Part shown: piece by piece, positions 1 to 4,903 of the stretch
Numbering within the stretch: position 1 is the stretch's first letter
How the letters are laid out: each line of letters opens with the position of its first letter
Origin: an uncultured Clostridia bacterium
GTDB lineage: Bacteria; Bacillota; Clostridia; Oscillospirales; Acutalibacteraceae
Assembly: GCA_958445555.1 (NCBI GenBank)
Contig: CAUCSW010000041.1
Coordinates: forward strand, 1-6,158
DNA length: 6,158 bases
Direction: 5' to 3'
The notes under the pieces: model-generated
What the model was told of the DNA's origin: nothing
Seen by the model: only the letters and a program-made list of their open reading frames with translations
Database searches by the model: none
Position numbers and translations under genes: made by a program

Positions 1-109
1 ATATTCGCTTCGCGGGTTTAATTGGCGAATATAATGCCACTGCGCCGCGGGCGCAATATCACTTTTGCCGTGGCAAAAATATCACGCCGAATGATGCAAG
101 GCATATCGC
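1..109. repeat. Cluster of short hairpins with ATATCAC-like spacers
   Basis: Four consecutive inverted repeats are visible. ATATTCGC (1-8) pairs with GCGAATAT (25-32). TGCGCC (41-46) pairs with GGCGCA (50-55). TTTTGCC (63-69) pairs with GGCAAAA (72-78). A weak GCC (86-88) pairs with GGC (100-102). The second and third hairpins are each followed by ATATCAC (56-62 and 79-85, 23 bp apart), and the fourth by ATATCGC (103-109). The stems differ in sequence while the spacers are kept, so the unit is 'any short hairpin plus ATATCRC'. I associate this style of interspersed element with clostridial genomes, but that is from memory. The left end may continue beyond the window. No ORF is supported here, and 110-180 shows nothing recognisable. 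Confidence 0.6.
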
Positions 110-180
110 TGAAAACATCAATTCTGACAAAGCACGATATACCAAAAATCAGGTGCATAATAATGGTTCACGGCAACCGA

Positions 181-210
181 AAAAAACACTTGCATTAGCA
201 AGTGTTTTTT
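181..210. terminator. Symmetric rho-independent terminator after the AraC-family gene
   Basis: AAAAAACACTTGC (181-193) and GCAAGTGTTTTTT (198-210) form a perfect 13-bp inverted repeat around an ATTA loop. Read on either strand, the stem ends in a run of T, so it can terminate in both directions. On the minus strand the stem begins at the last base of the regulator's TGA stop codon, so it directly ends that transcript. Read rightwards, further T-rich sequence follows. Confidence 0.9.
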
Positions 211-1070
211 CACTTTTTTCTTTTGTTTCCCCTCAAATTACCGTCCGTTTTGGCAGGGGAACCGGCTGCGGTGCCTCCCTTCGGTACGGAAGGAGAAAAG
301 AAGTCGGAAAAATCGGGTAGTTTTTTCTTTGCGCGGTAATAGGACTGCACGGTTGTGAAACCGGACTCAAAGATAAGGTCGGTTATATTTGCGTTTTCGT
401 CTTCTTCCAATCGCTTTGATATATAGTTGAGTCGATGACGGTTAATATACTCTCTGATATTGGTTCTTGCATATTGATGAAATACACGGGAAAGGTGTTC
501 CTGTCTGTATCCGAGGGCGGAGGAGATGGAACCGAGGGTTATATGATCCGTGAAATTACTGTTTATATACTGCATGAGTTTGACGATGAGCGCCCCATCG
601 CCGCGGTATTCAAATTCCGAATAGGCGGCGGATTTTGCTATGAGAGAAAGAATGGTCTGAGAAAAGGCGAAATTGACGTAGTTGTTTTCGATGTCGGGTA
701 AAAAATCATTGATAAGGGATGCAAATCGGTCTGCAAGAGCCTTATCATAAAGGCAGTTATCCTTGATCCTTTTATTATCCGTGAATTCTCTGTACTGTTT
801 CATTTGATACGGAGGGATAATGATAACATAGTCTTCACCGCTGCCGTGTTCGATAAGCTCAAACCCGTGCACATCGTAACTGTCGCAAAAAACGACATAC
901 GACCCCGTCGCGACAAACGACTTGTCGTTCAGCATTATGCGGTATTTACTGCCGCCCGATATCAACAATTCCGCATTGGCGTGGAAGTGGGGATAAAACG
1001 AATGATCCTGGCGAAGGTTGATATAAAGGCGACCGTCTTCTTCTCTCATTCTTTCGTATATAGCTCTCAT
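210..1070 (-). CDS. AraC-family transcriptional regulator
   Basis: A 286-residue DNA-binding regulator. The N-terminal half (about residues 15-150) resembles the AraC sensor cupin: HFH at 28-30 sits in a PHFHANAELLISGG-type strand, the usual start of this domain. The C-terminal part holds two helix-turn-helix units, about 178-200 (ITLGSISSALGY then HLSRVF) and 228-250 (NITDLIFESGFTTVQSYYR). The family's usual ending after the second unit, a G-x-T-P-x-x-YR motif, is replaced by LPDFSDFFSP, followed by a basic, low-complexity tail ending GNKRKK. The effector cannot be told. The ATG at 1070 is preferred; a GTG at 1076 in the same frame would add two residues. Neither has a clear ribosome binding site. 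The divergent MATE gene is a possible target, by position only. Transcription may come from a proximal promoter (1077-1105) and from the distal promoter at 1243-1271. Confidence 0.88.
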   Translation of the reverse strand: MRAIYERMREEDGRLYINLRQDHSFYPHFHANAELLISGGSKYRIMLNDKSFVATGSYVVFCDSYDVHGFELIEHGSGEDYVIIIPPYQMKQYREFTDNKRIKDNCLYDKALADRFASLINDFLPDIENNYVNFAFSQTILSLIAKSAAYSEFEYRGDGALIVKLMQYINSNFTDHITLGSISSALGYRQEHLSRVFHQYARTNIREYINRHRLNYISKRLEEDENANITDLIFESGFTTVQSYYRAKKKLPDFSDFFSPSVPKGGTAAGSPAKTDGNLRGNKRKK

Positions 1071-1076
1071 AAGCAC

Positions 1077-1105
1077 ATAATATCAATAAATGAGAATAAT
1101 ATCAA
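1077..1105 (-). promoter_or_regulatory. Proximal promoter of the AraC-family gene, possibly leaderless
   Basis: On the minus strand, TTGATA (1105-1100) is followed by exactly 17 bases and TATTAT (1082-1077), each one base from the sigma-A consensus. The expected start of transcription, about 7 bases after the -10 box, falls on the A of the ATG at 1070. That would give an mRNA with no 5' leader, which fits the missing ribosome binding site. The start point is inferred from spacing only. Confidence 0.55.
1077..1105. repeat. Direct repeat TTGATATTAT, two copies 19 bp apart
   Basis: On the minus strand TTGATATTAT occurs at 1105-1096 and again at 1086-1077. The copies are offset by 19 bp, close to two helical turns. 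The first copy contains the -35 box and the second contains the -10 box of the proximal promoter. AraC-family proteins commonly bind direct repeats spaced about two turns apart, so this could be an autoregulatory operator; that role is inferred. Confidence 0.5.
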
Positions 1106-1123
1106 GAGGTTTTGTTGTTTTTT

Positions 1124-1189
1124 TTAAGACACAGGCGTCGCAGAGGATCTGAATAAGACCGCAGGTGCGAGAGCGGATGCGGGTGCCAT
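1124..1189 (-). CDS. Small 21-residue ORF, possible leader peptide of the AraC-family transcript
   Basis: ATG at 1189-1187 runs 21 codons to TAA at 1126-1124. The product starts MAPASALAPAVLF and ends in SATPVS, with six alanines, four serines and three prolines. I do not recognise it. The support is its expression signals: AAGGAGG lies six bases upstream of the ATG and a consensus promoter lies about 50 bases above that. The stop codon is 53 bases upstream of the regulator's ATG, so a read-through transcript would carry both. It could be a leader peptide that tunes expression of the regulator, a small functional peptide, or the remaining start of a gene lost by deletion. The peptide is too short and compositionally simple to judge from its sequence alone. 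Confidence 0.5.
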   Translation of the reverse strand: MAPASALAPAVLFRSSATPVS

Positions 1190-1195
1190 ACGAGC

Positions 1196-1202
1196 CCTCC
1201 TT
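1196..1202 (-). promoter_or_regulatory. Consensus ribosome binding site of the 21-codon ORF
   Basis: AAGGAGG on the minus strand is fully complementary to the 16S anti-Shine-Dalgarno core and sits six bases from the ATG at 1189. It is the strongest ribosome binding site in the window and the main reason to believe the small ORF is translated. Confidence 0.75.
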
Positions 1203-1203
1203 A

Positions 1204-1225
1204 AAAGGTACGATTTCGTACCTTT
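1204..1225. promoter_or_regulatory. Perfect 10-bp palindrome between promoter and ribosome binding site
   Basis: AAAGGTACGA (1204-1213) and TCGTACCTTT (1216-1225) are exact reverse complements separated by two bases. For the minus-strand promoter at 1243-1271 the palindrome covers roughly +12 to +33 and ends one base short of the AAGGAGG site. It could be an operator for a dimeric repressor that blocks early elongation, or a hairpin in the mRNA leader that affects ribosome access. No T-run follows on either strand, so it is not a terminator. Confidence 0.6.
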
Positions 1226-1248
1226 ATAATTGCAATTTGTCAATTATA
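1225..1248. promoter_or_regulatory. Inverted repeat overlapping the -10 box
   Basis: TATAATTG (1225-1232) and CAATTATA (1241-1248) are exact reverse complements with an 8-base centre. The right arm contains the minus-strand -10 box (1248-1243). The repeat abuts the palindrome at 1204-1225. Two dyads side by side across the core promoter and the initially transcribed region suggest control by a bound repressor. The A/T-rich arms could partly be promoter sequence by coincidence. Confidence 0.45.
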
Positions 1249-1271
1249 ATATGAGTATTCATATATGTCAA
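1243..1271 (-). promoter_or_regulatory. Perfect sigma-A consensus promoter, leftward
   Basis: On the minus strand TTGACA (1271-1266), 17 bases, then TATAAT (1248-1243): all twelve consensus positions match at optimal spacing. Transcription should start near 1236 and run into the palindrome, the ribosome binding site, the 21-codon ORF and then the AraC-family gene. A second TTGACA lies at 1243-1238 but has no good -10 box at 16-18 bases. Such a strong promoter usually needs repression, in keeping with the dyads over it. Confidence 0.8.
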
Positions 1272-1343
1272 CAACTGTTTTTCGAAAATTTCCGAATAAA
1301 CGGAATTCTTATGTGTTTTACCGCAAATTCCTGCCTTCATTGC

Positions 1344-1372
1344 TTGATTTTATGCTTATAAGGGAGTAAAAT
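1344..1372 (+). promoter_or_regulatory. Candidate promoter for the MATE gene
   Basis: TTGATT (1344-1349), 17 bases, then TAAAAT (1367-1372): four of six and five of six consensus positions at optimal spacing. Transcription would start near 1379, leaving a leader of about 230 bases before the MATE start codon. It is the best rightward match I see in 1250-1600, but weaker than the leftward promoter. A nearer promoter in the C/G-rich stretch was not found. Confidence 0.4.
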
Positions 1373-1380
1373 GCTATTTG

Positions 1381-1480
1381 CAGTCATATCGTGTCATATC
1401 AGATCACATTAGGTAGTGTTAAGATGCATTAGGTCGTCTTAGGCTGCATTCGGTCACATAACGGTCGCAAGCGGTCCGCT
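1381..1480. repeat. Degenerate tandem sequence with a 10-bp period
   Basis: Cut into ten-base units from 1381, the sequence keeps its columns: cagtcatatc, gtgtcatatc, agatcacatt, aggtagtgtt, aagatgcatt, aggtcgtctt, aggctgcatt, cggtcacata, then weaker copies. Column 3 is G in eight of the first nine units and column 9 is T in eight of nine. Alternate units are often more alike (units 3, 5 and 7 end in CATT or GCATT), giving a secondary 20-bp period. It lies in the putative leader of the MATE gene and encodes nothing recognisable. A one-turn period can produce curved DNA or an array of half-sites on one helix face; both are inferences. Confidence 0.5.
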
Positions 1481-1560
1481 GCGGCGCTCCGTTTACAACG
1501 TCCGGCTTGCAGCGGTCGGTTTACAGCGGTGCGCTGAAAAAACGGTTTTGCTGCGGTCGC
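1461..1560. other. GCGGT-rich low-complexity leader upstream of the MATE gene
   Basis: The stretch between the 10-bp periodic repeat and the MATE ribosome binding site is rich in C and G and reuses the word GCGGT, at 1471, 1512, 1526 and 1553, with near copies at 1461 and 1541. It partly overlaps the end of the periodic repeat and may be its further decay. I see no ORF, promoter, terminator or known riboswitch fold in it. Confidence 0.35.
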
Positions 1561-1608
1561 GCGGCACAAACGATATCGATACATATGTAACGGAAAGGAA
1601 TTGAGCAG

Positions 1609-2967
1609 GTGCAGTCTGGGGTAAGAGATCTCACAAGGGGGCGGCCGTCATCGGTGATACTCGGCTTTGCCCTTCCCGTCTTTATAAGTCAGGTCTTTCA
1701 GCAATTATACAATACCGCGGATGCGTTTATCGTCGGCAAAAAGCTCGGCACCGAGGCACTCGCCGCGGTCAGCTCGTCGGGAACACTTATATTCCTTATG
1801 ATAAGCTTTTTTGAAGGTCTCTCGATGGGAGCGGGCATCGCAATATCGCGCTATTTCGGTGCGGGAGACGAAAAGTCGGTATCAAAGGCAATACATACCG
1901 ATATCGCGGTGGGACTTGTCTGCGGCGGTATTCTTACGGTCGTAGGTATGGTATTCACACCCACATTTCTTACCTGGATGAACACGGATCCCGATGTCAT
2001 GCCGCTGGCGGTCGAATACTTCAGGTATTATTTTGCAGGCGTCATTTCGCTTGTTATGTACAATATGATGCGCGGAATAATGAACGCCCTGGGAGACAGC
2101 CGCCGTCCTCTTATTTATCTGATAATCTCCTCAATGACAAATATCGTTCTCGACGCGTTGTTCGTATATGTGCTTGAGCTCGGCGTGCGTTCCGCCGCGG
2201 TGGCGACGGTCATATCGCAATCGGTAAGTGCAATACTTTGTCTTATTCATTTGATGAAAAAAGGGAATGTTTACACTATTGAGCTCAAAAAGCTCAGGTT
2301 CCATGCCGATATGTTCAGGGAAATGATAAGGTTCGGAATGCCGTCGGGCATTCAGAATTCCGTGATCGGCTTTGCAAATGTTATTGTTCAGACACAGATA
2401 AATTCTTTCGGAAAGTACGCCTCTGCCGCCTACGGTACACATGCGAAGATAGAGGGGTTCGGGTTCCTGCCCATAACGAGTTTTGCCATGGCAATAGCGA
2501 CATTTATAAGTCAGAATCTTGGCGCAAGGCAGTACGAAAGGGCAAAGAAAGGGGCGCGCTTCGGAATCATTACGGGTGTTCTGCTTGCGGAGACGATAGG
2601 CACTGCGGTATTTATTCTCGCCCCGAAGCTTATTGCGATTTTTGACGACACCCCCGAGGTGGTGCGGCTCGGGACCATGCAGGCGAGAACGGTAGCTTTG
2701 TTTTACTTCCTGCTTGCATATTCGCATCTCATAGCGGCGGTATGCAGGGGAGCGGGAAAGGCGATCGTACCTATGACGGTAATGCTTTCGGTCTGGTGCC
2801 TTTTAAGAATAGTTTACATAATCATCATTATGAACACCGTCGGTGAAATAAGGTATATCTATCTCGCTTATCCGATAACATGGGCGATCACATCTGTTAT
2901 TTACTTTATTTACTACCATGTTTCCGACTGGGTACACGGATTCGAAAAGGCAAAGAAGGCGGGCTGA
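1609..2967 (+). CDS. MATE-family efflux transporter
   Basis: A 452-residue integral membrane protein of the multidrug and toxin extrusion family, which exports cationic or amphipathic compounds in exchange for Na+ or H+. The length is typical for the family. The first helix region (about 15-60) carries QQLYNTADAFIVGKKLGTEA, a hallmark of the bacterial DinF/NorM-like branch. MNALGDSRRPL (158-168) and FISQNLGARQYERAKKG (299-315) are the matching loop motifs of the two halves. About twelve hydrophobic helices can be traced, in two bundles of six joined by a charged linker near 216-240. GTG at 1609 is chosen because AAAGGA (1594-1599) lies nine bases upstream and no ATG is in frame near it. The substrate cannot be inferred. 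The gene is divergent from the AraC-family regulator, a possible controller, and convergent with the zinc operon. It ends in a charged tail, FEKAKKAG. Confidence 0.92.
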   Translation: MQSGVRDLTRGRPSSVILGFALPVFISQVFQQLYNTADAFIVGKKLGTEALAAVSSSGTLIFLMISFFEGLSMGAGIAISRYFGAGDEKSVSKAIHTDIAVGLVCGGILTVVGMVFTPTFLTWMNTDPDVMPLAVEYFRYYFAGVISLVMYNMMRGIMNALGDSRRPLIYLIISSMTNIVLDALFVYVLELGVRSAAVATVISQSVSAILCLIHLMKKGNVYTIELKKLRFHADMFREMIRFGMPSGIQNSVIGFANVIVQTQINSFGKYASAAYGTHAKIEGFGFLPITSFAMAIATFISQNLGARQYERAKKGARFGIITGVLLAETIGTAVFILAPKLIAIFDDTPEVVRLGTMQARTVALFYFLLAYSHLIAAVCRGAGKAIVPMTVMLSVWCLLRIVYIIIIMNTVGEIRYIYLAYPITWAITSVIYFIYYHVSDWVHGFEKAKKAG

Positions 2968-3056
2968 GCGAAGAGGGAGGCAAGCATCTTGCGAGGGAAT
3001 TGGAAAACAGACAGATAAAAAGACTGGCGGAACAGAATACCGTCGAAAGTATATAA

Positions 3057-3091
3057 GGCAACCCCCCGACGGACCCCGTCGGGGGTTTGCC
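3057..3091. terminator. GC-rich terminator hairpin between convergent units
   Basis: A 16-base arm at 3057-3072 pairs with 3076-3091 around an ACC loop, with one mismatch. The core CCCCCGACGG/CCGTCGGGGG is perfect. On the plus strand, where it lies about 90 bases after the MATE stop, the tail is short (TTT, then mixed sequence). On the minus strand the hairpin is followed by TTATATACTTT, a better tail, so it can also end read-through from the zinc operon. A bidirectional terminator is the best reading. Confidence 0.75.
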
Positions 3092-3124
3092 TATGTTTGG
3101 CTGATCTGTGAGGGGTAGGGTTAG

Positions 3125-3167
3125 GCGCAGGCACGTCGGGCAGCGAAAGCAAACGGCGTGCCTGCGC
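3125..3167. repeat. Perfect 11-bp inverted repeat
   Basis: GCGCAGGCACG (3125-3135) and CGTGCCTGCGC (3157-3167) are exact reverse complements with a 21-base centre that includes GCGAAAGC, itself a tiny stem with a GAAA loop. There is no T-run on either side. It lies in the non-coding stretch between convergent genes. It may be a structured 3' end, a repeat-family element or part of a small RNA; nothing distinguishes these here. Confidence 0.55.
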
Positions 3168-3181
3168 ACCGGGCAGCGCCG

Positions 3182-3205
3182 CGCGCCCTCCGACAGGAGG
3201 GCGCG
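3182..3205. repeat. Perfect 10-bp GC-rich hairpin
   Basis: CGCGCCCTCC (3182-3191) and GGAGGGCGCG (3196-3205) pair fully around a GACA loop. It follows the 11-bp inverted repeat by 14 bases. It has no T-rich tail on either strand, so it is not a canonical terminator, though it could stabilise a 3' end. Confidence 0.6.
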
Positions 3206-3251
3206 AAACGGGCGCGGGCGACCTATGCTTTTATGCGGGCTTAGGCCGCAG

Positions 3252-3354
3252 AACCGATGAGATGATCCGCTTTTTAACCGTGCCCGTTTTGCGACCCTTC
3301 GGGTCGCTGCGGCGCCGCTTTCGTTTCTTAACTGTGCCGAGCGGAGGATCGGTT
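3252..3354. repeat. Nested inverted repeats at the end of znuB
   Basis: An outer pair, AACCGAT (3252-3258) with ATCGGTT (3348-3354), and a next pair, TCCGC (3266-3270) with GCGGA (3341-3345), enclose a perfect inner hairpin GCGACCC/GGGTCGC (3291-3297 and 3301-3307) with a TTC loop. A related word also repeats directly: TTAACCGTGCCC near 3274 and TTAACTGTGCCG near 3329. On the minus strand this is the start of the 3' untranslated region of the zinc operon. The inner hairpin is followed there by AAAA, not T, so processing or mRNA protection is more likely than termination. Confidence 0.45.
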
Positions 3355-4211
3355 TATCCCTGCTGCCGACCGATAAGCCTGCCCGATACGAAAGTGACGA
3401 TGTAGACAAGCACATCGGCAAGTACAACGGTGCAGCCGACAGGGGTTCCGAAAACTATCGAAAACAGGATGCCGAAAAGCGTGCAGCATACCGAAATTAT
3501 TGCGGAGCATACAGTGACTCCTTTGTAGCTGCGGCATATCCGCATGGCGGACATTGCAGGAAAAACAACAAGCGCGGATATGAGAAGGGAGCCGACAAGG
3601 TTCATGGCGAGCACAATAATGACCGCCGTTACCGTTGCGGTCAGCAGACCGTAAAGTCTTGTGTTTATGCCGCTTGCCTTCGAAAAATCCTCGTCGAACG
3701 TGATGGCAAAGAGACGATTGTAATTAAAAACAAAGACAAATATCGTAACTGCCGCAAGCACGACCGATAACCATACTTCCGCCTCGGATAGTGTGAGTAT
3801 GAGGGATGAGCCGAAAAGGGTGCTGCAGACATCTCCCGCAACATTTGAGGATGCGGGAAAAACATTAAGCAGTAGATACCCGGAAGCAAGCGCACCCACA
3901 GACAACATTGCTATTGCGGCATCTCCGCGCGTCCGCCGCTTTCCGCCGCCGGATGCGGTCAGAAATATCGCCGCGGCAGCGGTCACGGGCAAAACGATAT
4001 ACATACTGTTGCTGATTCTCAGTACAGTGGCTATTGCGAGCGCTCCGAAAGCGACATGGGAAAGCCCGTCGCCTATAAACGAAAACCTTTTCAGCACCAG
4101 CGGAACTCCGAAAAGAGAGGTGCAGAGGGATATGAGAACGCCTACGATAAGCGAATACCGAACAAACGGATATCCTAAATACTCCGCAAGCCTTGAAAAC
4201 ATCTCGCTCAT
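3354..4211 (-). CDS. znuB: Zinc ABC transporter, permease (ABC-3 family)
   Basis: The membrane channel of a zinc (possibly manganese) importer, 285 residues, the usual length. Hydrophobic segments run at about 18-40, 53-65, 70-87, 98-118, 146-164, 186-222 (two helices), 231-255 and 257-279. Family motifs visible are GDGLSHVAFGALA (47-59), LFGSS (132-136), FAITFDEDFSKASGI (168-182) and NLVGSLLISALVVFPA (204-219); the last two surround the region that contacts the ATPase. The ATG at 4211 overlaps the znuC stop codon as ATGA, with AGGAAA upstream. It is the last gene of the operon. It is cysteine-rich near the C-terminus (C235, C242, C243, C260). The choice of zinc over manganese rests on the binding protein and the linked Fur-family gene. 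Confidence 0.9.
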   Translation of the reverse strand: MSEMFSRLAEYLGYPFVRYSLIVGVLISLCTSLFGVPLVLKRFSFIGDGLSHVAFGALAIATVLRISNSMYIVLPVTAAAAIFLTASGGGKRRTRGDAAIAMLSVGALASGYLLLNVFPASSNVAGDVCSTLFGSSLILTLSEAEVWLSVVLAAVTIFVFVFNYNRLFAITFDEDFSKASGINTRLYGLLTATVTAVIIVLAMNLVGSLLISALVVFPAMSAMRICRSYKGVTVCSAIISVCCTLFGILFSIVFGTPVGCTVVLADVLVYIVTFVSGRLIGRQQG

Positions 4212-4903
4212 TTTCTTTCCTCCTCAGAGGCAGGTGTACCGTTGAAGTAATCCTCTGCGGTGCCGAAAAACACTTTGCGTCCTATTCTTAAAATATGTGT
4301 GGCAAACCGCTCCGCAGCTTCTATGTCGTGAGAGACCATTATCACGGCCGTTTTTTCTTCGCGGTTCAGCCTTTTAATTTCCGCATACATCTCCTCGGCG
4401 GCAGTTGGATCAAGTCCGGTGACGGGTTCGTCGAGCAATAGGGCTTTGTCCGCCGCAGAAAGTGCTCTGGCGAGCAGGACTCTTTGCTGCTGACCGCCCG
4501 AGAGCTCTCTGTAACTGCGGTCGGCGAGATGAGAAATTCCCATAAGGCGTAGCTTTTCTTCGGCACGCCGCTTCAGTGATGCGGAATAAAAGGGGCGCAT
4601 CCCGTTTCGGGCGGCACAACCGGATAAAACGACCTCTTTTACCGAAGCGGGAAAATCGCGCTGAACATTTGTCTGTTGAGGTAGGTACCCTATCTCTCCC
4701 CGACGCAGACCGTCGCCGAAAGTAATGGTGCCGGATATCGGCGGGTGAAGTCCGAGCAGCGCCTTCATAAGTGTCGATTTGCCCGAACCGTTTTCACCTA
4801 TAACGAACAGATAGTCACCGCTTTCAACGGTGAAGCTTATGTTTTCAGCGGCGGGTTTTCCGTCATAGCCGAGAACGAGATCCTTGCACTTTATCATTGA
4901 CAT
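4208..4903 (-). CDS. znuC: Zinc ABC transporter, ATP-binding protein
   Basis: The cytoplasmic ATPase that drives the importer, 231 residues. All nucleotide-binding motifs are intact: Walker A GENGSGKST (36-44), Q-loop LPQQT (74-78), signature LSGGQQQR (134-141), Walker B ALLLDEP (154-160), D-loop TGLDP (162-166) and the switch histidine in SHD (H192). QRDFPASVKEVVLSG (81-95) is typical of metal-import ATPases. Two starts are possible. ATG at 4903 lies 12 bases after AAGGA and overlaps znuA by 10 bases. ATG at 4897 (residue 3) makes an ATGA overlap with the znuA stop. The first is kept because its spacing to the binding site is shorter. The end overlaps znuB by 4 bases. The order binding protein, ATPase, permease agrees with one transporter. 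Confidence 0.93.
   Translation of the reverse strand: MSMIKCKDLVLGYDGKPAAENISFTVESGDYLFVIGENGSGKSTLMKALLGLHPPISGTITFGDGLRRGEIGYLPQQTNVQRDFPASVKEVVLSGCAARNGMRPFYSASLKRRAEEKLRLMGISHLADRSYRELSGGQQQRVLLARALSAADKALLLDEPVTGLDPTAAEEMYAEIKRLNREEKTAVIMVSHDIEAAERFATHILRIGRKVFFGTAEDYFNGTPASEEERK

Noticed and set aside
1..109. CRISPR array or insertion-sequence end
   Set aside because: Units are only about 23 bp with differing stems, there is no repeat of CRISPR length, and no transposase is present.
435..1127. Rightward ORFs opposite the AraC-family gene
   Set aside because: They show no family motifs and lie antisense to a well-supported gene.
1204..1243. MerR-type promoter with a 19-20 bp spacer starting from the second TTGACA at 1243-1238
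   Set aside because: No acceptable -10 box occurs at 16-20 bases from it, whereas the upstream TTGACA has a perfect one at 17.
1371..1412. Rightward 13-codon ORF (ATG at 1371, product starting MLFAV) after AGGGAG
   Set aside because: The ribosome binding site is only partial and four bases away, the ORF overlaps the candidate -10 box at 1367-1372 so that promoter could not express it, and its coding part lies in the periodic repeat.
1381..1480. CRISPR array
   Set aside because: The period is 10 bp with degenerate units and no repeat/spacer alternation.
2131..2727. Long leftward ORF inside the MATE gene
   Set aside because: It is antisense to the clear transporter frame and its translation shows no recognisable domain.
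2906..3427. Leftward ORF across the MATE end, the non-coding interval and the end of znuB
   Set aside because: It spans the terminator hairpin and other inverted repeats, overlaps two real genes and reads as low-complexity Arg/Ser/Pro-rich sequence.
3793..4245. Rightward ORF opposite znuB and the end of znuC
   Set aside because: It is the antisense shadow of strongly supported transporter genes.
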